Program-made: the position numbers and the translations under genes
The notes under the pieces: generated by a model
Told to the model about the DNA's origin: nothing
Databases searched by the model: none
The model's input: only the letters and a program-made list of their open reading frames with translations
Part shown: positions 32,061 to 43,400 of the stretch, piece by piece
Layout of the letters: every line of letters starts with the position of its first letter
Numbering within the stretch: the stretch's first letter is position 1
Source: Castor canadensis
Lineage: Eukaryota; Chordata; Mammalia; Rodentia; Castoridae
NCBI RefSeq assembly: GCF_047511655.1
Contig: NC_133400.1
Span: 129,001 to 193,000, forward strand
Length of the DNA: 64,000 bases
Direction: 5' to 3'

Positions 32061-32323
32061 CTGGACTAGTGACTACTCACAGGCGTGATCCCATTACTGA
32101 TCAGCATGAGAGTTTTGACCTGCTCCGTTTCTGGCCTGGTTCACACCTCCTTAGGCAACCTAGTGGGCCCCTGCTCCCAGGAGGTCACTATATTGATGCC
32201 AAACTTAATCCAGACACCTGACAGGCATAGCATACTACAGTCCAGAGCTCCAGGACTCAAGTGATCTTCCTGCCTCAACCTCCTGAATAGCTAGGACTAC
32301 AGGTATGCACCACCACACCGGGC
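32061..32323 (-). pseudogene. 7SL (SRP) RNA retropseudogene
   Basis: Read on the minus strand, this begins GCCCGGTGTGGTGG and runs through recognisable 7SL S-domain stretches such as CTTAGGCAACCTAG (plus strand), GGAGGTCACTATATTGATGCC (plus, within 32,180-32,205) and the GATCAGCATGAGAGTTTTGACC block. It covers nearly the whole RNA, lacks the last ~35 nt of the 3' Alu arm, has scattered substitutions, and ends in an A-rich tail (T/C-rich at 32,033-32,054). This is full S-domain 7SL, not a B1, so it is a direct retrocopy of SRP RNA in the SPIRE2-TCF25 intergenic region. Confidence 0.88.
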
Positions 32324-32339
32324 AACAGGAATTTTTTGT

Positions 32340-33464
32340 TGTTTTGGGTTTTTTTTTGGTGGCATTGGGGTTTGAACTCAGGACCTCACACTTGCTAGGC
32401 AGGTGCTCTTACCGCTTGAGCTACTCCACCAGCCCTTTTTTGTGTTTTTTTTCCAGATAGGATCTCACAGACTATTTACCCAGGCTGGCTTTGAACTGTG
32501 ATGCTTCTGGTCTGTGCCTCCTGAGTAGCTAGGATTACAGGTGTGAGCCATCAACACCCAGCTAACAGGAGCTTTTTTATAGCTGGCTGTGTGACAGCAG
32601 CAATTCCTGACCCTCTCTCCTTATACCCGTATTTTAAAACAGGAGTAAAAGTACTAAGACAGGTAGAGTGCTGAAACAAGTGCTGGAAGCTGTTTTTTGT
32701 TATTGTTGTTGGGCAGTTTAAATTTTACTGACCTCCCAGTTTTTTTAAGTTAAATTTAAGATCACTGCCTCTAAATTTGATAGTCTGTATACAAATCCTG
32801 CAGAATATGAGTGTGAAGAGATACAAATTAGTCCATGCCTGGGAGCTGGCTGGTTTTATTGGCTGTTCTAATTTTGTATATTTGAAATTCCTAGGTTCCA
32901 GCTGATAAAAGTATTCTTTCTCAAGGCCCATCTGTCCCTTTGGGGCCTCCTCCATCCCTTATTGGAACCTGTAGTCAACAGGCTTCAGTTGAGGTCCTGA
33001 CATATTCCGAAATGAGATGCCAAGATCTTCACCTTGTTGAGCTTTAGTTTTTCTCATCTGTAAGTGGGATAATGACCTGCTGGGTGCATATGAGCAGGCA
33101 GGCTGCTTAGCACAGGCCCCACCTGGAGCCTCCATTCCCCCTGTGAGCCCCAGGCAAGTTACCTCCCATTTGGTCTGAGAAATGAGGCCAAAGAATCCCT
33201 AGGTCAGCAGGTGAAGCCACAGCAGGTGATAGCAGCTGAACTGCTATTCTGCATGCAGCCCTAACCAAGGTGACCAGTGCCAAGAATTTGGCAGAGAAAC
33301 CAACCAGAACTTTGTAAGAAAAGCAGGCTCGGGCACCTGGATCTGGGATTGGCATTCCAGTGATGGCTCCAGGGAGGCCATCCTGGTCTCAGAAGAATGG
33401 TGGTCACTCAAAGCCCAGCTTCACCTTGGGAGAACATACAACTGCTCAATGTCCACCCCAGAGA
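32340..33464. repeat. Intergenic B1-dID SINE and unique flank
   Basis: B1-dID minus 32,340-32,565 (GGCATTGGGGTTTGAACTC ... CTCCTGAGTAGCTAGG). 32,566-33,464 is mainly unique; a MIR-like complement lies near 33,010-33,085 (TTAGTTTTTCTCATCTGTAAG). Confidence 0.65.
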
Positions 33465-34215
33465 GTAGACTGTGAGACCACCTTTATTAGGCCATGAGTG
33501 CCCATGTGCCGAGTTTACAAAGTTGCTTCCCCTGTTCTGGGACCACCTAGCATTCAGGCCCTCAGGGCCAGTGAGGAGCAAGCAAGGAGGCCAGCACCAG
33601 CGTGCAGTGGGCCAGGAGGGACACCATGGCCAAGGTGTGGGCACCAGGAAGGCATAGAAAGCAAGCTTGGCCTCAGGCTTTCCAAATGGAGGCATGGGGT
33701 GCCTGGGATGCCTCCCCAGAGAATCCCATCCACTCAGGCTTCTCAGGTACCTCTGTTGCATAAGCCCCCTAAGGAATAGCAGAGGCAGGCTGGATGCTCT
33801 GATGTACCTGGGAACCAAGGTACCCTGTCCCAGTCTGGACATCCACTCAAAGAGGAGGCTGCTGTGCATTCACTCCTAGGGTGGAGAACCTGGGCTCCAG
33901 GCAGGGGAGCCATGCCAGCAGTCCCAGTATCTAGTATGTACAGCCCTCCCTCTCTGCCTTCCAAGGAGTCCTGAGCAGAAAGGGAGAGGAAGGGTGCTGG
34001 AGTGAGCCTGTCCCCATATCAACTGTGGGGCTAGAGACAATGTATATAAATATATAGGCTGGTATATGTATATATATATTATATGTATTATATAAATGTA
34101 TCTATATATGTATATATGTACATGCTCAGTCCAGGACAGTAGGCAGGTAGCTGTGCCCCAGGACTGGGGCAAGCCTGGGTTAAGTGCCTCCCTGAGGCCT
34201 GGACATCTTGGGCAG
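33465..34215 (-). other. SPIRE2: SPIRE2 3' UTR
   Basis: About 750 bp from the stop codon to just past an AATAAA signal (TTTATT on the plus strand at 33,483-33,488). It holds an impure AT-rich tract at 34,035-34,120 (TATA/TGTA-rich) that would be transcribed into the UTR. The cleavage site is inferred 10-25 bp past the signal. Confidence 0.65.
33483..33488 (-). promoter_or_regulatory. SPIRE2: Poly(A) signal AATAAA of SPIRE2
   Basis: Canonical hexamer on the minus strand, the first AATAAA past the SPIRE2 stop. It ends the transcript about 4.2 kb before the TCF25 start codon. Confidence 0.6.
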
Positions 34216-34438
34216 TCACTTGAAGTCAAGAGTCCTGGTGTTGGGGATATAGAGAGACTGGGTCTGGCGGCTTCGGCGTGGAGTGGCGTTGAGGACATCC
34301 ACACTCTTGCGGCTGGAACACACTACCTCGGCCACAAAACTGGTGCAATCACTGCAGACATCCTTCAGGACACAGCCATGAGCATAGATATGAGGGAACT
34401 CCTCCTCCACACTCCTCCACTGTGGCCCTTGCAGGGAT
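34216..34438 (-). CDS. SPIRE2: SPIRE2 exon 15 (terminal coding exon)
   Basis: 73 residues plus stop, encoding [20 protein letters not shown], then [19 protein letters not shown] and ending [12 protein letters not shown]. The two CxxC-type cysteines complete the zinc-finger module. Stop codon at 34,216-34,218. Acceptor CTTCCTCAG. Confidence 0.96.
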
Positions 34439-37400
34439 CTGAGGAAGGATGAGTGGTTCAGGAGAGGACTGTCAGGGAAAGGCCAAGATCCCCTACAGGG
34501 CTTGCTCCTGCCACTCTAGAATCCCAAACTCCACCATTTTTCACATCCATAGCCACCCCTCTAAGCTGCCTGCTGCTTCCCTCCCATTTTTCGTGGCTCA
34601 TCCACAGGAATTTGGGGAATGAGCACACTCAACAAAGTGCATACTCAGCAGGAACTTGAGTCCTGCTCCTCGAGCACCCACACACATTCAATTCTATATC
34701 ACTCCACCTCCCAGAGCTTCCCAAAGAGACCTGACCTGCATCTAAAGCAACTGCCTTGCATTTCCATTTCCTGGGTGGGCACCCTCACAAACAGTGCTGA
34801 AGCATCACCCCAACTCTCAGGTTGCTGTCAATGCCTGGCCACAACCAGACACCAGCAACAAAGCAAAGGAACATACTGGAAGGCATCTTTCCTCTGTGTT
34901 GGCGTGGCTTTGGCAGTGGATATCCTCTGAGGACTCTCAAAGCCCAGCGTGTAGACAGGGATGTGTGCACACTTCTTGGAAGGCATCTTCATCTGCAACA
35001 CAGGGGAGGTGTGGATAAGACACCTCTGATGGTCTGGGCATATCCCATCCTCCTCATCCTCTAGGACCTATGTGCCAGCCCTAGTGGCCCAGATACCAGC
35101 AGTCACACACCCCTATACTCATCTGAGGACCTGGCATGGGCCTCCTTCCTTGTCATACCCCAACGTGCTTTCTGTCCATCTGGCCAGGAACTTCTTAGGG
35201 GGTAGGAAATGTGCTTTTTATACCACAAAGGACCTCCTATCCTGCCCTGCACATGATCAGTAATTAACACTGATGAGGAAGGAGTGTCCCTGTGGTCAAG
35301 GGGTAAGTTAAAGAAGGATTTGAAAACAGTAGTGGTAAAAGTCTGAAACAGGTTCAGAGCTGAGGTGTGATGGGCAACACACTTCCAAGACTATCTGTTT
35401 ACAGGTGTAAATGTGAATGCACGCACCAAATGCAACACAGAGCCTCTGCAAAGACTCCAATATCAGAAAGAGGACACTGAAAGAGGGAGTAAGGGCTTCT
35501 TGGGACCAGCCTACTCACACAGAATGCTTAAAATTTTTTTTGCTTTGTTTTTTTGAGATAGGGTGTTACTATGTGTCCCAGGCTGGCCTCGAACTCACAA
35601 TCCTCCTGTCTCAGCCTCCCAAGTGCTGGGATGACAGGCATGCCCCACCATGCCCAGCTTAAAAAACTTTTTTAGCAAAAGACTATCTACAAGGGTCTTT
35701 AAAAACTGCACAGTCTTAAGGACTTAGGATATAGACAGCTTAGTGGTAGAGCATTTGCCTAGTATGTTCAAAGCCATCGCTTCTCAGCCTTTTGGCTAAG
35801 ATCAAGTGTAATATGTTCAAAGTCCTGGGTTTGATCCCCCACACTGGAAAATTTTGTGAAAAGTCATAAGTCAGGTATGGTGGTACACACCTATGGTCCC
35901 AGTACTCAGGAGACTGAGGCAAGAGGATTGCAAATTTGAGGCCAGCCTGGGCTACATAGTGAAATCCTATCTCATAAAATAAAGCTGGGCACCAGTGGCT
36001 CACATCTATAATCCTGGCTACTCCAGAGGCAGAGACCAGAAGAATTGCTGTTCAAGGACAGCCTGGGCAAATAGTTTGTGAGACCCTATCTTGAAAATAT
36101 TCAACACAGGCTGGTGGAATGACTCAAGTGGTTAGAGCACCTATCTAGCAAGTATAAGGCCCTGAGTTCAAACCCCCATGCTGCAAAAAAAATAATAACA
36201 AAAACTGCATAGTCTTGGAAAGTGTGGAGAGAACTCTTCCTGGAGGAAGGATGACAGATGATATGTTTGGTAAGGGCGGGATTTCTAACACATCCAACAG
36301 GAAATAACAGAGTGCCCCACTCCCACTTCTCTGAGACCCTGAAGATCCCGAGATCCTCACCTTTATGCTACAGGAAGTGCAGACGGCTCTGGAAGGGAAT
36401 GGAAGAAGAGCATCATCAGTGAGGAAGAGGCCCAGGGAGGGACAATGGCCTCCTCCTGGCCAACATGTCCCACCTAGCATCCTGGTCCACCATCCTTGCC
36501 TTCTGCCTGATCCCTGGTTACTTTAGTACTTCACTTTCATTTTATTCCAGAGTCCTTCCTCCTCATTTCACCTCATTCACCTCTGCCCCTAAGTAGAAGG
36601 GCCTCACTTGAGACACTCAATTTTAAGCAGCAATTAGTATTTTTTATTCCCATACCCAATTTTTTTTATTCTTTTTCTTTCTTTTTTTTTTGTGGTATGG
36701 GTTTTGAACTCAGGGCTTCATACTTGTAGGCAGGCACTCTACTGCTTGAGACATGTCTCCAGCCCCAGACCCAATTTCAAAAGTAAATGTCTTCTTGTAA
36801 AAATTCAAACTAGGTCTGGTGGAGTGGTTCAAGTGATAGAACACCTGCCTAGCAAGAGTGAGGCCCTGAGTTCAAACCCCAGTACCCCCCCCAAAAAAAA
36901 ATTCAAACTAAAATTTAGAATTACAATTTAGCCTATCTACAGAGATGGCCTCTGAAGCAATATAGCTACCAATGTCCAGGCTGTTCTAGGCACATGTAAA
37001 GAAAATATATGTAACATTTTACAATGAGATGAACTACTACACACAGTACTCTACGCAGACACACTACATTAGTAAACGTTGTCCAAACTCATTTTCTACA
37101 CAGTGGACAATGTTCTTTGTCATGGATGTCCTGTGATTAATTTTCCTGGATCAGGGCTGGGGGTGTGACTCAGCGCTAGAGCTCATGCTTAGCATGCACA
37201 AGGCACAAGTTCAATTCCTAGGACTGCAAATAGCACTGGCAACAACCAACTCTTGGATTAATTCAATTTTATTACATTGTGGCCAGGGAACATACTTTGT
37301 ATGATTGAATACTTATAAATTTATGGAGACTCATTTTGCAGCTCTGAATATCAACCTGGTGAATGTTCTATGTGCACTTGAGAGAAACATACATTCAGCT

Positions 37401-40400
37401 GTTGTTGGGTAGGTAACTCCATACATGTCAATCGGATCAAGTTGGTGGACAGCATTGTTCAAATCTATTTCCTTGGGTTTTCTCTGTTTACCAGTTTTAT
37501 CACTTGTCAAGAGAAAAATATTGAAATCACTAATTACAAATATGGATTCATTTCCCTTTGCAATTCTAGCATTTTTTGCTTCATGTATTTTGAGTATTTA
37601 TTTTTATTTATTTATTTGATGGTACTGGGGTTTTGTTTTTTTTGGTTTTGGTGGGTCTAGGGTTTGAACTCAGAGCTTCTCACTCACAAAGCAGATGCTC
37701 TACCTCTTGAGCCACAGCTCCAGTCCATTTTGCTTTGGTTATTTTGGAGATGGGGTTTCTCAAACTATGCCTGCGCTGGCCTCGAATGGAGATCCTCCCA
37801 ATTTTATCCTCCCAAGTAGGCAGGATTACAGGTGTGAGCCACTGGTGCTTGGATGGTACTGGAGTTTGAACTCAGGGCCTTGTGCTTGCTAGGCAGGTAC
37901 TCTACCATGGAGCCACTCTCTCAGCTCTGCTTCATGTATTTTGAATCTCTGCTATTATGTGCAAAAGTATTTAAGGTTATAATTTCCTCTTTATTATTGT
38001 CTTTGGTAATATTCTTTGCTCTGGGATCTACTTTGAATAAATCAAATCTAGCTTTATTATTGGACTAGTGTTAGTGTGCTATAACTTTTTCCATCCTTTT
38101 ACTGACCCATTTGTGTCTTCATACTTAAAAGTACATGACTTGTGGGTAGCAGGAAGCTGGGTCTTGTTCTTTTTATTCAATGCAGGAAGCTACCTTTTAA
38201 TTGGGTTGTTTAGACCATTTACAGTAATATGATAATTCACAGAATTGTGCTTAAGTCTATCATCTTGCTCTTTGGTTTCTTTTAGGTGGTTTTTTTCCGT
38301 TTTTTTGCAGTACTGGGGCTTGAATTCAGGGCCTTCACCTTGAGCCACTCCACCAGCCCTTTTTTTGTAAAGGGTCTTTCGAGATAGGGTCTCATGAACT
38401 ATTTGCCCAGACTGGCTTCGAACCACAATTCTCCTGATCTCTGCCTCCTGAGTAGCTGGGATTACGGGTATTCCCAGCAGATATGGTCTCACTGTGTAGC
38501 CTCAAACCTGAGACCCTCCTGTGTCAGCCTCCCTAGCACTGGGATTACAGGTACCTCCATGCCCAGCTAAAAAGAGTATTTTTAATGATTCCATTTTATC
38601 TCTTTGCCTTATTTTAGTGGTTGCTTTAGGGTTCATAGTATGCATCTTTGACTTACCACAATCTACCATTAGGTATTTATTATACAATTTAATGTAGAGA
38701 ATAAAAATCTTACAACAGTATACTTGCAGTTTCCCCTCTCCTTAGCCTTTAATGCTACAGTTATAATATATTTTACTTATACATATGCTAAAATCCACAC
38801 AATAGGTTGTTATTAATTCTGGCGGTTTTTTGGTTGTTGTTTTTGGGGCAATTTTGTTTTTTGGTGGTGCTGGGGCTCAAACCCAGGGCTTGTGAATACT
38901 ATGCAAGCACTTTTTCACTAAGCCACATCCCCAGCCCTGTTTTGTTTTGTATGCCTGGTAATCTTTGATTAGATGCCAGGCTTTTTTTTTCATGCTGGGT
39001 ACTATTAATTTTTCTGTTCCTATTTATTTTATTATGGTACTGGGGTTTTAACTCAGGGCCTCACACTTGCTAGGCAGGCACTCTACCACTTGAGCCAATC
39101 CAACAGCCCTCTGTTTCTATTCTTGAGCTTTGTTCTGAGAAATAGTTAAGATACTAGGAAATCCTTCTGTCCTTTATGATTTGTCAGTCTGGCCTAGACA
39201 ATGCTCAGCCTAGGGCTATTTATTCTACTCTAGTGAGACAAGACCTTCCTGAGTTTTCCACTTAGTGCCCTGTGAATTGTGGCATTTTTTACTATGGCTA
39301 GTGGAAACAGGACAATTCCTGGCCGTGACCACTGTTTCCTTAAATCTGTAGGACAGGAGTAAATCAACTTTTTCTGTAAGAGGCAAGATAGCAAATGTTT
39401 TAGGTGTGGCTAAAAGAATACCAAGTAAATGATGTGCTGTAATAAAGCTTTCTCAAAGCACAACAGCCAGGGAGCCAGATTTGACCAGCGCATGCCAATT
39501 CCTGCTTGGGGTTGGTTGTTTTCCTAGCTCTAAGACTCTCCTTGCACATATCTGCTAAACTCTTAGGGGACATCTCTGAGGCAGGTCTCTGGGCTCTTTG
39601 TGCTGCTGTCTCCTATCCTGACCCTGCCCTGTGAGCTCCAGTTGCCCTGGTCTCCTGTATTAGGGGAGACCCTGTCTCACACAGATAAGGAGAAACTCTT
39701 CAGCCTGACAGAGGGCTCCTTCATTTTTTCCAGTTGGCTGATGTCCAGTGTCTTAAAAACCATTGTTTCATATCGTTCATTTGTTTGTTTATTTGTTTTG
39801 TGCTGTTTCAGCTGGAAGGTGGCCATTACCCCATCTTGGCCAAAAGTGGGTGTTCCTTAACTATTTAAATTTAAATTAATTTAAGCTTGGCATGGTGGCT
39901 CATGCCTATAATCCCAGCTATTCAAGAGGCTTTGGCATGCCTAGTGCTGGTGGCTTACGCCTGTAGTCCTAGCTACTTGGGAGGCTGAGATCCAGAGGAT
40001 GAGGTCCGAGGCCAGCCAAGGGAAATAGTTCGTGAGACCCCCTAACTCCAAAATAACCAGAGCAAAATGGACTCTCTACTCAAGTGGTAGAAAGCCTGCA
40101 TTCCAAGCTGAAAGACCTCAGTTACAATCCCAGTCCCACCAAAAACAAAGAAGCTCAGGCAGAAGGATGGAGAGTTTGGAGTTTGAAGTAAGCCTGGGTT
40201 ACACAGCAAGACCTTGTATCAAAAAACCAAAAACAACAACAACAAAAACATGGAATTGGTAGGGTTGATGGTACACACTTGTAACCCTAGTACATAAGAG
40301 GCTGAGGCAGGAGGATCACAGGTTCAAGGCCAGCCAGGGCTCTGTAGCTAGATCCTGTCTCAAAAAACAAAAATTTTAAAAAGCACAGAATTGTTCCTTT

Positions 40401-43400
40401 GGCTACAAATCTACAAGAAGGGTGCTACTGCAAACAGCAAGGGATGGGCACCATTAAAAAGGAATGCCCCACAGATGTTACCACAGCAAACTGGATGAGT
40501 CTACAGTATTACCAGTGTATCACTGGCATTGTAAACAAGATAAGGTAAGGTTCTTGCATAGTTAATTCTACTATGCATGAATTAACATGCATAGCGCCAA
40601 GCAGGCATATCAAGCATTCTGAAAGCCAAGGCAGCTTCCTAAAATGTATGAAGGGAAATGATCAGAAAAGAAGGAAATCAAAGAGAAAGGTGCCTGGGTT
40701 CAACTGAAGCTCCTGTCTGCTCTACCTAGAGATGCCCACTTTGTGTGAACCAAGGAGGAGTCCAAGTTGCAGAAACTGATTTCCTACAAGTTTATAACAT
40801 AACAGGTATTAAAAAAATTTTGCATTCCTCATTCACACTAACCACATCTCAAAGACTCAAGAGCCACAATGATGGTGGTGATGCATGCCAGAACATTCTT
40901 ATAACCTCTTACTTCCTCTCCCTTATTAGTTTGTAGCCAGAGTGCTTAGTGAAGTCTCACCTCTTGCAGAAGAGACAGGTGGGTGGCCAGGAGAACAGTG
41001 GGAACTTGGCTCGGCAGCAGCAGCAAATCTGCAAGGAAAGGTCTAGTTAGAGCCTGACTTTGTTCAAAATCCACTGGGGTCCAGCCCAGTCCTCACCAGC
41101 TCCCCTCAGGGCTTCTACCAGACCTGTGAGCAAGCACCTGAGACCCTGGCCTGGCCCACATTCCTATATCCCAACTCAGGGTGGTGAAAAAAGCTTTCCA
41201 GGCACCTCACCTTCCCCCTCTTCAGGCTGCTGAAGAGCTCCTTGTCCTGGACAAACTTCTCCATCTCAGCCTTCACCAGTACACGACGCACATCCACCAC
41301 CTCCTCCACGGTCAAGGCCAGGCTTTCCACAGGATGGCTGAACTCCTGGGGAGTAGAGTCTTGCTCACTCAACTCCAGGGGCAAGCCCTTTTAGGCAAGG
41401 TCATCCTTGCCTGAGGACCCCACATCTTCCTGGCCTCAGTCCAAATACTCTGGCAACTTCTTAAAGCACGTGCATCAGTTTGCTGCCTCCCAGGGGCCAG
41501 GAATTCTCCCAGTTCTTCTTCAAGGAGGCCCTGTTGCTGCAGCAAGTTCTCCAGACCTACGGCCTCTGGAGCCTGCCCTAGCCCTTGCTGACCAAGGCTC
41601 TCCTTCTCCTTTCCCTCAGTTTTTTTCAAGGTGTTCCCACAAGCAAACACACACCTTGGGCTGATCAAAACCACCCAGAGGGCTCAAATCTCCCCTCACC
41701 CTCTGGAGGCATTCACAGCTGAGCTCTCCTCCAGCCCCCGCTATGTGTGCTCTCCCCAGGAGCTCTAGGGACCCTCTGCATAGACTGACTCTGCTGTGCC
41801 ACCCTCCCCCTCAGCAAGTCCCTTGCAAAGCTGCTCTTTGATTTTGGACAGTAGAATCAATGCACCCCAGCAGATGGCAGCAAAGACCAACCACCCCAGA
41901 TATTAGGGCTCAACCTGCTTCCTAGGACAAAGCCAAACCCAGACACCACCACCAAGATAACCTGTGCTGTCACTCACCAGCCACAGGTGTCTGGTGTCTG
42001 GTGGAGAAGCCTCTGGTCTGTCCAGTGAGCTTAGTCTGCTGAGTGGGGGAGAGCTGGGGTCAGTCCAGGACTGGATACTCACAGGACAGGAAACTGGAGG
42101 AAGAACACAGACCCATGAGGACCACCTGGCAGGGGTACAGTTGTGCCAAGTGGACAGTGAGTGTCCATGCAGTCCATTTTGCTCTGGTTATTTTGGAGAT
42201 GGAGTCTCACAAACTACTTTCTTGAGCTGGCCTCTAACCACAGTCCTCCCAATCTCAGCCTCCCAAATAGCTAGGATTACAGGTGTGAGCCACCAGCACC
42301 CAGGTGGCTTGGCTTCTTAACACTAAAATATTTCAGTATTTTAATAATTATCTCCAGGTAATAGAATCATGGGGGTTTAAGTTCTTTAGAACATGCTTTG
42401 CAATGAACATAGACTGCTTATTTAATAAAAAAAAGCTCTCAAGTGGAAATGGTGAGAGACTGAGCACCCTTCCTGTAGGTAGGAGCTGAAGCACCTGGGG
42501 TGCTTCCTGCTCAGAAAGAGCTGGGACTGAGGCCAGAAGATCATTCGGTGGGTCGGATCTGAGGGAAGGGTGGGCTGGGAAGGAGAGGCGGCTCTTGCCC
42601 TGGTCTCGAGTGCTGGGCCTCCAGGTGTGCACGCTGCCTGCTCGGGGCCGGGGTGGCTCCATCCCTCCCGGGGGCTGAGAGGCCGGCTGCAGGCCAGACA
42701 CCACCTCGCTCTGGAGCAGGGCCAGGTCATGTTCCGAAAAAGAGCGATCCCGCTTCAGCGTCACCTCCCCACATGGAGACTCTTCTTCCTGAAGACATAA
42801 CAGACATAGCCTTGACTGACCACTGTGCCCAGCTCTCCTGCCCATCTCTGGAGCAAGGTGGTAGACTATGGGTGCTGCTAAGACTGTGGGCTATCCTCCA
42901 CCCACCTCCAGCCCTCCTGTCTTCTGGACATTTCATGACAAGCCCCTCAATGACCAGTCCCTTCCCAGATGCCTTCCAGGACATCCTGGGGAGGACATAC
43001 CTCCTTCAGGAGGCTGATCCCACCAAGATGGCCAGTACTGAGGCCATGCCCCTCCTCTTGGGAAAGGAGGGTAGTGCTCACAGGACAATGATGAGCACAG
43101 GGCTCCACAACGGGACTAGTTTCTCATGTCATAGAGGGCTGCCAACTTCCTGTCACAATGTGGGTGATGGGTCATTTCCATTCTCAGACTTTTTTTTTTT
43201 TGGCTATGGGAAGAGGTGTCTCAAGGCCTCTTCTGAGCTTCCAAGATGAAGAACTGGTCCCACCTGCCTACTATTAGCCAGCAGCCCTAGACAGGTAATG
43301 CACACTCATCTGACTACTGCAGCTTCTGCTCCTTGGTCCTACTCAGCCCTTCTCACTTCCCCACAGGTTCTGTGTGATCTCTTCAGAGATCTCTTTGGGC

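Noticed and set aside
41407-41674. Overlapping ~85-101-codon ORFs on both strands in SPIRE2 intron 10
   Set aside because: Intronic, mutually antisense, no family match and no splice logic linking them to SPIRE2.
42570-43249. 198-codon plus-strand ORF across SPIRE2 exon 9
   Set aside because: An antisense shadow of exon 9 plus intron, ending at an intronic T-run, with no domain.
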